DNA from: Anabaena sp. UHCC 0204
GTDB lineage: Bacteria; Cyanobacteriota; Cyanobacteriia; Cyanobacteriales; Nostocaceae
Assembly (NCBI RefSeq): GCF_009711975.1
Contig: NZ_VIKW01000020.1
Location: forward strand, 1-64,000
DNA length: 64,000 bases
Reading direction: 5' to 3'
Position 1 is the stretch's first letter. The number at the start of each line of letters is the position of its first letter. Made by a program: the position numbers and the translations under genes. Below the pieces are notes generated by a model. That model worked only from the letters and a program-made list of their open reading frames with translations, had not been told where the DNA came from and searched no databases. Below are positions 55,191-64,000 of this stretch, one piece after another.

Positions 55191-56783
55191 ATGTCCTGCC
55201 TAAATTTGGCGATCGCCCGTCTAGTAAATACTGGAACTGATAATTTCGCCATTTGGGTAGTCAAAGCACCCTATCCTAGTGGCTATGTTCTCCGTGATTG
55301 TGTTTTGGATGCTGAACTTAATCAAGTTTGGCAAGAATGGCAGCAAATGTTTGCTGGTCATGCTTCTTTAGATATTAGTTCTTTTCCCACTTCTCCATCA
55401 GTTAATACCATACCCTTAACTTTAATTTCATCTCCTGGAGGGCAAAGTACCAGCCCTTACAGTAGTCGTCTAATGCAATCCTTGGGGATCAATTTATGGC
55501 GATGGGTGTTTGATGGGGCGATTCTTGGTAGTTGGGAACGCAGTCGTGGTATGGCTATGGGTCAACATCGGCCATTACGCTTCCGGTTGGAAATTCGTGA
55601 TCCTGATCTGATTGCTTTACCTTGGGAAATTATGCAGCCAGAAGCTGGACAATCAGCTATATCTCTATCCCAAGATATTTTATTTAGTCGCACCACCAGC
55701 GAAGTAGAACCTTTACCAGAATTACGAACTGATCAGACATTAAATATCTTACTGGTGTTGGGACATGACCATAAATTACAATTAGATCAAGAAGCATCCT
55801 TACTGAAAAAAATATTGTTAGAAGGTCGTCCTGTGGGCAAAACAACCCCAGTATATGCACCTTGTACAGTCAAAATATTAGTGCAACCTACAGCAAAAGA
55901 GTTAATTCAGGAGTTAGAAACTAAAGCTTATAATGTTTTCTTTTATGCCGGACACGGATTACCAGATCCTGACGGAGGCTCATTATTTTTAGGAACTGGA
56001 TTCAAGATTAATGGGATAGAATTAGCTCAAGTTTTAACTCGCACAGGGATAAAACTTGGAGTTTTTAATGCCTGTTGGGGGGCGCAACCAGCAGCCATTG
56101 ATCACCAGGCTATACCTGCAAGTAGTTTGGCAGAAGTGCTGATTCGTCATGGTGTGCCGGCTGTATTAGGGATGCGTGATGAAATTGCTGATGCTGAAAG
56201 TCATAGTTTTATTCAAAGTTTTGCGGAGGCATTGCGATCGCGCAAACCAATTGATGAAGCAGTCGCAGCAGCTAGACAAGAATTATTAACACTGTATAAA
56301 TTCAATCAACCGGCTTGGACATTACCAGTCCTTTATCTCCATCCTGATTTTGATGGAGAATTGATTAAAAGCGTTGATGAAGGAATTACAGAACTACCAG
56401 ATACAGCAATTTCCGGTCTATCTACTCCTATAAATACAGCATATTTGCGATCGCTTGCGCCGGGCGGTAAAGCTTGGTTATTACGTTCTGGAGTCACTAG
56501 GATCGGTCGCACGAAAGATAATGATATTGTGATTCCCGAAATTTATATTTCTAAACGCCACGCAGAAATTTTATGTCGGAATACTCTCAATGGCACTACA
56601 TCCACAGCAACTTATTACCTGCAAGATTTTTCTACCTATGGAACTACCTGGTATTTAAGCCCCAACGGTTGGCAACAGATCCTCCGGGAAGAAGTACCTT
56701 TAAAATCGGGAATGCAGTTAATGTTTGGGAGTTCTAAAGGTGAAATTTGGGAATTTATTTGGGAAGAATACAGTAGGGGTTAG
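55191..56783 (+). CDS. CHAT-domain protease-like protein with FHA domain
   Basis: The 530-residue protein has a CHAT (caspase-like) domain at about 185-385 with the catalytic pair His255 (FYAGHG) and Cys295 (FNACWG), and a C-terminal FHA phosphothreonine-binding domain at about 428-525 (TRIGRTKDNDI, ISKRHAEI). The N-terminal 180 residues are a cyanobacterial companion region. The dyad is intact, so protease activity is plausible, though the substrate is unknown. It follows the PP2C gene on the same strand, separated by 319 bases, and precedes an unknown protein. Confidence 0.88.
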   Translation: MSCLNLAIARLVNTGTDNFAIWVVKAPYPSGYVLRDCVLDAELNQVWQEWQQMFAGHASLDISSFPTSPSVNTIPLTLISSPGGQSTSPYSSRLMQSLGINLWRWVFDGAILGSWERSRGMAMGQHRPLRFRLEIRDPDLIALPWEIMQPEAGQSAISLSQDILFSRTTSEVEPLPELRTDQTLNILLVLGHDHKLQLDQEASLLKKILLEGRPVGKTTPVYAPCTVKILVQPTAKELIQELETKAYNVFFYAGHGLPDPDGGSLFLGTGFKINGIELAQVLTRTGIKLGVFNACWGAQPAAIDHQAIPASSLAEVLIRHGVPAVLGMRDEIADAESHSFIQSFAEALRSRKPIDEAVAAARQELLTLYKFNQPAWTLPVLYLHPDFDGELIKSVDEGITELPDTAISGLSTPINTAYLRSLAPGGKAWLLRSGVTRIGRTKDNDIVIPEIYISKRHAEILCRNTLNGTTSTATYYLQDFSTYGTTWYLSPNGWQQILREEVPLKSGMQLMFGSSKGEIWEFIWEEYSRG

Positions 56784-56874
56784 GAATGAATGAAGATAGT
56801 GGATGCAATTATTTTACGGAAATCTAATTTTTCAGGTTGTAGCTGTCAACAAGACCAAATGAATTAATAGTGAG

Positions 56875-57534
56875 ATGAAAATGAAAAATTCAATCGCCAA
56901 CTTAAATACTTTACATCTTGTCCCATCGCTAGCTGATTTAGAACTACTAGAAGCACTACTAGAACCTGAAGATGGGACTTATCCCTGGAATGTATCGGAC
57001 GCTGCTTCAGAAGCTTATTTCCATCATCTAGAACAACAGTTTGATTTGCAGAATTTCTCAGAAGGAGAACTGAATACAAGTGCTGATAATTTTTATCAAA
57101 ACCTAGATATAATTTGGGATCAATTTCCGGCTATTGAAGAGGATAATCTGCGGGAAAATACAGTCCATTATCTTCAGAAAGCTTTGCAAAATGCTTTTTT
57201 GGTTATCCCTGAAGTTTTACTCACTGCTATTTGCTCAAAAGCTTCAGAGGTCTTGATTCTTGAACAATCAGCCAGTGAGAAACTAGTGGAATGTGTACAA
57301 GCTTTACTACCTAGTTGGGAAATAGATGATTTATTAGTTTTAGCTCGTCCTTTTGCTTATGCGATGCGAAGTAGTGAACAACACACATTGACAACCGTAA
57401 TCGGTGATGGTGAACAGTCCTGTGGTCATTTACGAGATTGGGAAAATTTATCAGCAATAGAACAGGCAAAAATTAGTTTAGCGATCGCTGATTATGCCCT
57501 TAAATATCTTTCTAAATGTGACTCTCAAACCTAA
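56875..57534 (+). CDS. Unknown soluble protein of the CHAT/PP2C group
   Basis: The 219-residue acidic, helical protein has LADLELLEALLEPEDGTYPWN, DAASEAYFHHLEQQFD and LARPFAYAMRSSE. There is no signal peptide, membrane segment or recognised domain. It lies 91 bases after the CHAT-FHA gene and faces the FHA-PrsW gene tail to tail with 30 bases between stops. An adaptor or substrate role in that signalling group is an inference from position. Confidence 0.6.
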   Translation: MKMKNSIANLNTLHLVPSLADLELLEALLEPEDGTYPWNVSDAASEAYFHHLEQQFDLQNFSEGELNTSADNFYQNLDIIWDQFPAIEEDNLRENTVHYLQKALQNAFLVIPEVLLTAICSKASEVLILEQSASEKLVECVQALLPSWEIDDLLVLARPFAYAMRSSEQHTLTTVIGDGEQSCGHLRDWENLSAIEQAKISLAIADYALKYLSKCDSQT

Positions 57535-57564
57535 TTTTTACTTTTTCCTGCCTCTACTGATATT

Positions 57565-58914
57565 TTATTTTGGTTCGAGAAAGCGGGTAGCGAAGTTTTG
57601 CGATCGCGTTGGTGACAATACCCGTGCTTTGAGAATGGCTGCCATCAAAAAGGCATAAGATAAAACACCAACTACCACCAATAAAAAAGCATTTATAGAA
57701 CCTGTCGCATTCCATAAAGCGTGAAGTGCCGAAGCACTCAAATAACCCACCGAAAGAATTTGTTTTCCTTTCGTCGGTTTCAAGACAGCCAAACCAATAA
57801 AATAGCCTAAGTATCCACTGTAAGCCATGTGTCCAGCCACAGAACCTAAAATTCGAGGAATGAGTAGCTGTAAACCGACTAATTGACCAGCATCTTGGGA
57901 AATTAAGGGTACATATTGACCAAGAGTTTCCAGTAAAGTAAAACCCACAGCCGAAGCTGTTCCTAGCAGAATACCATCTAGAGGTTCCCAAACCCCTATC
58001 CGTTCTCGCCAAGGTGACGGTAAAGAATTCCCAATTAGATACGCTCCTAATACTGGTAATATTTTCAGCAACTCCTCCATTAACCCAGCACCGAAAAACA
58101 TCCGCACTAATAATTCGGTAAAGGTAATGCCATCTTGAGATGCACTGTCTAAACTTCCTGGTAAAATATCCCGGAATACGGTGATAAACACATCTAAGAG
58201 AGGACTGAGCAATATTAACATTGTACTCAGTGCCGCAGCTAGAAGTACCCACCAGGGCTTAGGTTTTCCACACAATTGATAAACGAAATAGTAAGCTGCA
58301 AAAGCGATATAAGACCCAACAATTACTTGATTGGCTTGGGGATGACCGACTGTTGCAAACATTAATACTACAAAAACTACCGTCAGGATTCCTGGTATCA
58401 GGTAAGCTTTGCGAGTTAGATCCTTACCCGTAGAAATAATCGGAAATAATTGTGTAAAGCTGACAGAATCTTGTTTTAAGGATGATTGATAGTTATTGAC
58501 AGATGATAATACTGTAGCTTTATTAACATTCATCATTGTGGGTTGAGCAATAACTTCATACCCGAAAATAAATTGTGGTCCATCAGCACCAAGGGAAATG
58601 CGATCGCCTAAATGTAATTCTTGACATCCTTGTAAGTGTTCTCCATTTAAAAAAGTGCCATTAGCACTATTCAAATCACAAATTACCCAACTGTAACTGC
58701 TATCTGGAGATAAAGAAAGGGGACGAACCACCGCATGACGACGAGATACCATCCGGTATATCATGGCATCCAAGACAATTTGGCAGCTAGGGTCACGTCC
58801 AATTACCATTTCTTTACCAGGAAGCAACGAGTAGCGAGATGCTGACTCCGAAACTTCGACCTTACTAGACACCAGTCGCAGAAATGCATTCCGTCTTGCG
58901 TTTTTGCCTGTCAT
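57565..58914 (-). CDS. FHA-domain PrsW-type intramembrane metalloprotease
   Basis: The 449-residue protein has an N-terminal FHA domain (about residues 30-115: VIGRDPSCQIVLD, SRRHAVV, NSANGTFLN) followed by about eight membrane helices of the PrsW/CPBP-like family: MEELLKILPVLGAYLIG has the EExxK motif and HALWNATGS a ligand histidine. PrsW proteases cut anti-sigma factors within the membrane. The FHA domain would allow recruitment by phosphothreonine, linking it to the kinase/PP2C signalling proteins nearby. Fusion of FHA to PrsW is a good clue but function is inferred. Confidence 0.85.
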   Translation of the reverse strand: MTGKNARRNAFLRLVSSKVEVSESASRYSLLPGKEMVIGRDPSCQIVLDAMIYRMVSRRHAVVRPLSLSPDSSYSWVICDLNSANGTFLNGEHLQGCQELHLGDRISLGADGPQFIFGYEVIAQPTMMNVNKATVLSSVNNYQSSLKQDSVSFTQLFPIISTGKDLTRKAYLIPGILTVVFVVLMFATVGHPQANQVIVGSYIAFAAYYFVYQLCGKPKPWWVLLAAALSTMLILLSPLLDVFITVFRDILPGSLDSASQDGITFTELLVRMFFGAGLMEELLKILPVLGAYLIGNSLPSPWRERIGVWEPLDGILLGTASAVGFTLLETLGQYVPLISQDAGQLVGLQLLIPRILGSVAGHMAYSGYLGYFIGLAVLKPTKGKQILSVGYLSASALHALWNATGSINAFLLVVVGVLSYAFLMAAILKARVLSPTRSQNFATRFLEPK

Positions 58915-59199
58915 CGAGTTAGTGAGTGTGTCTAAACAAATTCTATGGCTTTAGGGCAGCGTGGCGTTAGCCATACGTCACGCTATCAAATGTAGTGGTA
59001 GTAGACTTAACCTTAGCCATATTAACAGCCGCACCATGACTAAATACACTATAGCTTTACTAACCTGCCGTTTGCTCCCATTCAAAATACAAAATTAACT
59101 AATAATTTACAAATCATCCGAAATTTCCAAAAGCAGTTATATAAATTATAGGTATAAGCACTATAATACTCAACTTTCTTTTAAATCTGAACTCCTTCT
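58915..59199. other. Gap with small palindrome
   Basis: 285 bases between the FHA-PrsW and PsiE genes. GCGTGGCGTTAGCC followed by ATACGTCACGC at about 58959-58983 forms an imperfect hairpin of the dispersed type. Nothing else was seen. Confidence 0.4.
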
Positions 59200-59658
59200 T
59201 TAATTTTCGTGTCTAGAATTACTCATCCGAATGATCAAATAACTAATTGATAAAGCCAGAATAGCAATACCTAGTCCTATAATTTCTATACCTTCGGTGA
59301 CTTTCAAATCAAGAATAATAATTTTCCGGGCGATCGCAATTAAAGAAGTAATAATAACTAATTCAACTTGGACAACGTGCTTTTTGAGATAGCCAGTAAT
59401 ATTTTCTAAAATTTCTAAAGCAATTAATACATTTAAAAATAATCCAAAAGTCTGGAATAATGTCTGACTAAAACGACCTTCTTCTGGTGAAAGTATTTCC
59501 CTGAAGATAAATATTGCTAAATCGCCAAGTGTCGCAAAAATTACAACAATCATCAGTAAAGAGAGAATTTTTGAAACCATCACCTCGACAATTTCAATTA
59601 GGTGGATGAAACTTTTGTCACTGGTAATTTCTAAAAATCTTTTGATCAGTTTCCTCAT
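59200..59658 (-). CDS. Phosphate-starvation-inducible PsiE family protein
   Basis: The 152-residue membrane protein has four helices (about residues 30-50, 65-85, 95-112 and 122-145) and matches PsiE: LAIFIFREIL, FGLFLNVLIALEILENIT, HVVQVELVIITSLIAIARKII. Function of PsiE is unknown. It is a single gene. Confidence 0.85.
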   Translation of the reverse strand: MRKLIKRFLEITSDKSFIHLIEIVEVMVSKILSLLMIVVIFATLGDLAIFIFREILSPEEGRFSQTLFQTFGLFLNVLIALEILENITGYLKKHVVQVELVIITSLIAIARKIIILDLKVTEGIEIIGLGIAILALSISYLIIRMSNSRHEN

Positions 59659-59868
59659 CTAAAACTCCTTGCTTGAAATTTGCTGGCTAATTACGTAGAT
59701 AAAACAAAAATCCTCTAGAATTGTCTATAGGATAAAAAATGATATATTTTCCAATTTCACAAACTTCACAGATCGAGAAAATGTAATTTTCACCATCTGG
59801 GATCTAAATTATTTGGATAATAAAATTAATAATCTCATACTTAAGCAATTTCAGTATTTGATTAGTCC

Positions 59869-59971
59869 TATAGCGGTATGCACTCTTTGTGAGATACAGT
59901 CAGTCAATCGCAAACCCTGTAGGGGCGCAGGGTCTGCGCCCTCGATTGTATTGCTACCGATAACCGCTATA
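59869..59971. repeat. Palindromic repeat with GC hairpin core
   Basis: Arms TATAGCGGT (59869-59877) and ACCGCTATA (59963-59971) enclose GGGGCGCAGGGTCTGCGCCC (59923-59942), a strong hairpin. The element lies just downstream of narB, where it could also act as a terminator. Confidence 0.6.
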
Positions 59972-59984
59972 TACTGTTCAAAGT

Positions 59985-62138
59985 TTACCATTGTGAAGAC
60001 AGAAGCTGATAATTTTGAACAGAAGTTTCTACAGGAATGGGGACAAGCTGCACAGCACAAGCTTTTAATTCTGGTTGAAGGGAATCAGGACAAGCTTCTG
60101 AATGGGTGAGATTATTTGCTTCAGCATCATCAGCCCATAGCTTACCCCAGTGCATAGGCACAAAGACAGTACCAGGAGAAATAGCTTTTGTGACTTTAGC
60201 CGGAAACTTAGTTTTACCACGACGCGATCGCACTTCTAACCACTGATTATCAATAATACCCAAAGCCGCAGCATCACGGGGGTGAATTTCTATAAAAGGT
60301 TCTGGGTGCATTTTGCGAATTTTATCAATTCTCCCTGTGCGTGTCTGTGTGTGCCAATGCCCGTACAATCTTCCAGTAGTTAATATAAAAGGATAATTAG
60401 GATCAGGTGGTTCTGCTAAACCTTTAGAATAATATGCACCGAAAATAGCGCGTCCATCTGAAGTATGAAAACGTAAATCTGTATATAAACGTTTAGTTTC
60501 TGAATTACTATCCTGTGAATAAGGCCAATGAGTGGGATCATTTGCTATTAAAAACTCATGACTTAAACCCGACATATCACAAGGACGCTGACGAGTTAAT
60601 TGAACAAACTCTTGATAAACTTCCGCAGAATTATTAAAAGCAAACTTATCCTTAAAACCTAATCTTCTTCCCACTTGGGCAAAAATTTCCCAATCTGGTT
60701 TTGCTTCCCCTGGTGGTTTACGAAAAGCCGAACATAGCGTTACCATTCTTTCAGAATTAGTCATTATCCCAGTTTTTTCACCCCACTGTGCCGCAGGTAA
60801 CAAAACATGAGCATAAGCTGATGTTTCCGTAGGATAATAAGCATCTTGATAGATAGTAAAAGGCGATTTTAACAACGCTTTTTTAGTTCTTTCTAAATCT
60901 GGCATACTCACAGCGGGATTAGTTGCAGCAATCCACAATAAACCCACATTTCCCGATTCCAAACCAGTGATCATATCCCAAGCAGTTAAACCAGGAACAT
61001 GAGAAATTTGACCTTTTTTCAAACCCCAAAAATCTTCTATTTCCGTTCGATGTTGCTCATTTTTAACCGACCGATAACCCGGTAACAACTGCGCTAAACC
61101 GCCCGCTTCTCTTCCTCCCATTGCATTAGGTTGACCAGTCAAAGAAAAAGGACCAGCACCAGGTTTTCCGACTTGTCCTGTCATCAAATGTAAATTAATA
61201 ATAGTTCTAACTTTAGCTGTACCTTCCGTAGATTGATTAACACCCATTGACCATAAAGAAAGTACAGATTTTGCTTGTCCCCAATATTTTGCAGCAGTTT
61301 CTAAATCTTCAATACTAATACCACATTGACGGGAAACAACATCAGGAGCATAATGACGAATTACTTCTGCATAAGCTGGAAAATTGCTAGTACAATCATC
61401 AATAAAAGCTTTATCTATATAATTCCATTTTATTAATAAATAGGCGATACCATTTAACAAATCAATATCAGTACCGGGACGAATAGCTAAATGTAAATCT
61501 GCGGCTTCTGCGGTAGGAGTGCGACGCGGATCAACAACAACCATTTTAACATGAGGATTTTTCTTATGATATTTTGCTAATCTATTAAAAACAATCGGGT
61601 GACATTCTGCTGTATTCGTACCAATTAAAAAAGCACAATCAGTTAATTCTAAATCATCGTAACAGCAAGGAGGACCATCAGCGCCAAAACTTTGAATGTA
61701 CCCAGATACCGCACTAGACATACACAACCGGGAATTAGCATCAAAATTATTAGTTCCTAAACAACCTTTGAGTAATTTTTGAGCAATATAATAATCTTCT
61801 GTTTGAAATTGTCCAGAACCATACATACAGATAGAATCTGTGGCATTATTTAACCGTAATGTTTGAATACGTTGGGTAATAATATTAAAAGCTTCATCCC
61901 AACTAATACGGCGAAATTCTTGATCTAAAGAATCACGCATCATTGGATAATGCAATCTATTTTTATCTAAAGATTCGGTAATAGTTGCACCTTTAACACA
62001 TACCATTCCTTGACTTGAAGGATGAGATTTATCACCTCTAACTCGCCAAGGTTGATGTTCTTTTTGTGCTGGAGGGGAGACTTCTAAACCGCAACCAACT
62101 CCACAATAAGGACAAAGGGTTTTTGTAATTTCTGTCAT
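59985..62138 (-). CDS. narB: Ferredoxin-nitrate reductase
   Basis: NarB reduces nitrate to nitrite with electrons from ferredoxin, using a bis-MGD molybdenum cofactor and one [4Fe-4S] cluster. The 717-residue protein has the cluster cysteines 9, 12, 16 and 47 ([17 protein letters not shown]), a likely Mo-ligand Cys in [10 protein letters not shown], and the C-terminal [10 protein letters not shown] region. Full length. The frame is open to a GTG at 62159; the ATG at 62138 fits the family start. It is the last gene of the nrt operon here, 85 bases after nrtD. Confidence 0.95.
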   Translation of the reverse strand: MTEITKTLCPYCGVGCGLEVSPPAQKEHQPWRVRGDKSHPSSQGMVCVKGATITESLDKNRLHYPMMRDSLDQEFRRISWDEAFNIITQRIQTLRLNNATDSICMYGSGQFQTEDYYIAQKLLKGCLGTNNFDANSRLCMSSAVSGYIQSFGADGPPCCYDDLELTDCAFLIGTNTAECHPIVFNRLAKYHKKNPHVKMVVVDPRRTPTAEAADLHLAIRPGTDIDLLNGIAYLLIKWNYIDKAFIDDCTSNFPAYAEVIRHYAPDVVSRQCGISIEDLETAAKYWGQAKSVLSLWSMGVNQSTEGTAKVRTIINLHLMTGQVGKPGAGPFSLTGQPNAMGGREAGGLAQLLPGYRSVKNEQHRTEIEDFWGLKKGQISHVPGLTAWDMITGLESGNVGLLWIAATNPAVSMPDLERTKKALLKSPFTIYQDAYYPTETSAYAHVLLPAAQWGEKTGIMTNSERMVTLCSAFRKPPGEAKPDWEIFAQVGRRLGFKDKFAFNNSAEVYQEFVQLTRQRPCDMSGLSHEFLIANDPTHWPYSQDSNSETKRLYTDLRFHTSDGRAIFGAYYSKGLAEPPDPNYPFILTTGRLYGHWHTQTRTGRIDKIRKMHPEPFIEIHPRDAAALGIIDNQWLEVRSRRGKTKFPAKVTKAISPGTVFVPMHWGKLWADDAEANNLTHSEACPDSLQPELKACAVQLVPIPVETSVQNYQLLSSQW

Positions 62139-62154
62139 AATATTTGGATTTTTT

Positions 62155-62220
62155 TTCACGCAGAGACGCAGAGAGATTTTTGTATTTTCTTACTTTGCGT
62201 CTTTGCGCCTTTGCGTGAGA
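62155..62220. repeat. Inverted CACGCAGAG / CTTTGCGTGAG repeat in the narB-nrtD spacer
   Basis: CACGCAGAGACGCAGAG at 62157-62173 faces CTTTGCGTCTTTGCGCC and TTTGCGTGAG at 62195-62220, so the arms pair imperfectly. The right arm matches the interior of the mobile element at 8591-8702. It is inside the nitrate operon. Confidence 0.6.
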
Positions 62221-62223
62221 TAA

Positions 62224-63066
62224 TTATTCTTCTTCAATATGAGCGCAACGACGAAAGAGGAAGTCTAGGGCGTAGTTTCTCAAGTGATAATATTCTGGAT
62301 TTTCCATGATGCGGCGACGGTTGCGAGGACGGGAGAAGGGTATTTCTAATACTTCGCCAATATTTGCTGCTGGTCCGTTTGTCATCATTACTAATTTGTC
62401 TGCTAGGAAAAGTGCTTCATCAATGTCATGGGTAATCATTAAAACGGTGACTTGATGATCTGACCAAATTTGTAGTAATTCTTCTTGTAATTCTTCTTTG
62501 GTGATAGCATCTAAAGCGCCGAAGGGTTCATCTAAAATGAGGAGTTGGGGACGGATGGCTAAAGCACGAGCGATCGCTACTCTTTGTTTCATTCCTCCAG
62601 ATATTTGTCCGGGTTTCTTTTGGGCTGCTTCTGTTAGTCCTACCATTGCTAAATGTTCTTTGACTATTGCCCGTTTTTCGGCTTGGCTTTTGTTGGGAAA
62701 TACGGAATCAACGCCTAAATAAACATTATCAAAAACATTTAACCAAGGTAGTAAACAATAGTTTTGAAATACCATCATTCTGTCTGGTCCTGGTTCGGTG
62801 ATGGGTTGACCTTGCAACCAGACGACACCGTTGGTAGGTTTATTAAATCCAGAAACCATGTTCAGGAGTGTTGATTTTCCACAGCCAGAATGTCCAATCA
62901 AACAAATAAATTCACCTTCACGAACTTTGAGGTTGATGTCATCTAGAACTGTATAAGGTCCTTCGGCTGTGGGATAAACTTTGTTGACACCATCAATTAC
63001 TAAAAAGTCTTCTTTTCTCTGGGTTTGTAATTGTTGGCTTTTGTTATTATAGTTTACTGTTGTCAT
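62224..63066 (-). CDS. nrtD: Nitrate ABC transporter ATP-binding protein NrtD
   Basis: NrtD is one of the two ATPases of the nitrate/nitrite uptake transporter. The 280-residue product has Walker A GHSGCGKST, signature ISGGMKQR, Walker B LLILDEPFGALD and His in MITHDIDEA. The open frame continues 90 bases upstream, but that part is read from the CAACTGAC tandem repeat, so the start is the ATG at 63066. The gene lies between nrtC and narB in the usual order. Confidence 0.94.
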   Translation of the reverse strand: MTTVNYNNKSQQLQTQRKEDFLVIDGVNKVYPTAEGPYTVLDDINLKVREGEFICLIGHSGCGKSTLLNMVSGFNKPTNGVVWLQGQPITEPGPDRMMVFQNYCLLPWLNVFDNVYLGVDSVFPNKSQAEKRAIVKEHLAMVGLTEAAQKKPGQISGGMKQRVAIARALAIRPQLLILDEPFGALDAITKEELQEELLQIWSDHQVTVLMITHDIDEALFLADKLVMMTNGPAANIGEVLEIPFSRPRNRRRIMENPEYYHLRNYALDFLFRRCAHIEEE

Positions 63067-63103
63067 GATATTTTTGGTAATAGGGAATGGGTAATCGGTA
63101 ATA

Positions 63104-63170
63104 ACAATTGACAACTGAGAATTGACAACTGAGAATTGACAACTGACAACTGACAACTGACAACTGACTA
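63104..63170. repeat. Tandem CAACTGA repeats between nrtC and nrtD
   Basis: Units of TGACAACTGA and GAGAATTGACAACT run from 63104 to 63170. The last unit supplies the stop codon of nrtC (TAG, read from CTA at 63168-63170). Confidence 0.85.
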
Positions 63171-64000
63171 AATAAATACTTCTTCAACGCGAAGTTGACA
63201 TTTAATTTCCAACCTTTTTAAATATTCGATTGGTTCGGAAGGATTAAAGACTTTACCATCAAATAATTTAATTGGTTCTTCTCTACCAATATCTAAAATG
63301 CCTTTTTCTCTTGCGGCTGCACCAAACACATCTGGACGACAAACTCTGTCAATTACTTCTACCCAATTTTTGGGGAAAGCTACTAAACCCCAACGGGCTA
63401 GTTGTGTTAAAATCCATAACATTTCATGACGATCTGGATAGTTGGCTTTGTTGAAATAAAACTGATGAGAAGTTTGGGTTTTTTGGAAATCATACTGCTT
63501 GTAAGTATCTATTAAAGCTGGACGAAGATTAAGGAAATTACTTCCAATATAATTAGGTTGAGAAATTAATTTGAGAACTTCTTCCCGGTTGCGAATATCA
63601 TCACAATATTCACAAGCTGCTAATAGGGCTTTAACTAAAGCTAGATGTGTTTGAGGATTTTCTTGCGCCCAATCTTCTCTGACTCCTAATATTTTATCTG
63701 GATGTCCATTCCAAATTTCTGAAGTGATAGCGATGATAAAACCCAGGTTTTGATCAACTGCATGAGTGTTCCAAGGTTCACCTACACAGTAACCATCAAT
63801 TTTTCGATCTTCGAGGGAATTCACCATTTCTTGTGATGGAATTACCATCAAACTGACATCTACATCAGGTTGAATTCCACCGGCTGCTAACCAATAGCGT
63901 AATAATAGGTTTTGCATGGATGCAGAATGGACAATTCCCAAGGTGTGAGTTTTGTCTAAATCAGTGTTAATGGTGGCTTGAAAATCTGCTAAATTGCTAA
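63168..64000 (-). CDS. nrtC: Nitrate transporter NrtC, C-terminal part (cut by window end)
   Basis: The frame is open to the last base, so this is the 3' part of a larger gene. The 277 visible residues are the NrtA-like regulatory/substrate-binding domain found at the C-terminus of NrtC: TLGIVHSASMQNLLLRYWLAA, RKIDGYCVGEPWNTHAV, and DRVCRPDVFGAA. I choose NrtC over NrtA because in nrt operons nrtC, whose N-terminal half is an ATPase, immediately precedes nrtD. The ATPase half would lie beyond the window. Confidence 0.82.
   Translation of the reverse strand, partial: SNLADFQATINTDLDKTHTLGIVHSASMQNLLLRYWLAAGGIQPDVDVSLMVIPSQEMVNSLEDRKIDGYCVGEPWNTHAVDQNLGFIIAITSEIWNGHPDKILGVREDWAQENPQTHLALVKALLAACEYCDDIRNREEVLKLISQPNYIGSNFLNLRPALIDTYKQYDFQKTQTSHQFYFNKANYPDRHEMLWILTQLARWGLVAFPKNWVEVIDRVCRPDVFGAAAREKGILDIGREEPIKLFDGKVFNPSEPIEYLKRLEIKCQLRVEEVFI

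Noticed and set aside
59813-60109. 98-codon plus-strand frame overlapping the narB end
   Set aside because: It crosses a palindromic repeat and the opposite strand of narB; no family match.
63168-64000. Reading the partial gene at the window end as nrtA
   Set aside because: NrtA-like sequence also forms the C-terminal half of NrtC, and nrtC directly precedes nrtD in nrt operons.

Overview
The window comes from a filamentous, probably heterocyst-forming cyanobacterium (Nostocales). Pointers are the photosystem I assembly gene ycf4, a complete beta-carboxysome ccm operon beside the NDH-1 CO2-uptake genes ndhF4-ndhD4-cupB, ndhM, the nrtC-nrtD-narB nitrate genes, many GCGATCGC (HIP1) octamers, and abundant short tandem repeats of the CAGGTGA, CAACTGAC and GGGGAGCA kind. 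No plasmid, phage or rRNA feature was seen. The only RNA gene found is a tRNA-Ala(GGC).

Layout. 0.5-8.6 kb: ycf4, a cyclophilin lipoprotein, a ketosynthase, a PAS histidine kinase, a methyltransferase/dehydrogenase pair and a [2Fe-2S] protein, followed by a MITE-like element with an 8-bp target duplication. 8.9-19.1 kb: the inorganic-carbon locus, with cupB-ndhD4-ndhF4 on the minus strand diverging from ccmK2-ccmK1-ccmL-ccmM-ccmN-ccmO on the plus strand. 19.1-23.8 kb: an accessory pocket of toxin-antitoxin-like genes, a Uma2 nuclease, a HEPN protein, an LRAT/glycine-zipper protein, an AbrB antitoxin with a truncated VapC, and an Rpn-type nuclease with a decayed second copy. 24-26.7 kb: a LysR regulator of the CmpR/NdhR type and a MuiA-family protein. 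26.7-28.5 kb: an OLD-like ATPase/TOPRIM pair. 29.1-40.4 kb: the most unusual region, a minus-strand operon encoding a 4-TM protein, a tubulin-like GTPase, a giant Hsp70/actin-like ATPase and four proteins that share a repeated ~115-residue domain I cannot name, with a divergent von Willebrand A lipoprotein. 40.5-52.3 kb: housekeeping genes (mnmE, tRNA-Ala, mutT-like, DUF760, a group 2 sigma factor, carB, dps, a LuxR-type response regulator, ndhM). 52.7-58.9 kb: a signalling group of zinc-ribbon/PP2C phosphatase, CHAT-FHA protein, a small unknown, and an FHA-PrsW membrane protease. 59.2-64 kb: PsiE and the 3' part of the nitrate-assimilation operon, cut by the window end inside nrtC.

How genes work together. 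The NDH-1(4)/CupB complex converts CO2 to bicarbonate, the ccm operon builds the carboxysome that uses it, and NdhM is a shared NDH-1 subunit. CcmM carries an in-frame internal ribosome-binding site suited to making the short Rubisco-linking isoform. The nitrate genes import nitrate and reduce it to nitrite. The 29-40 kb cluster looks like an envelope-to-cytoplasm nucleotide-driven machine; its function is unknown and its assembly is inferred only from gene order and shared domains.
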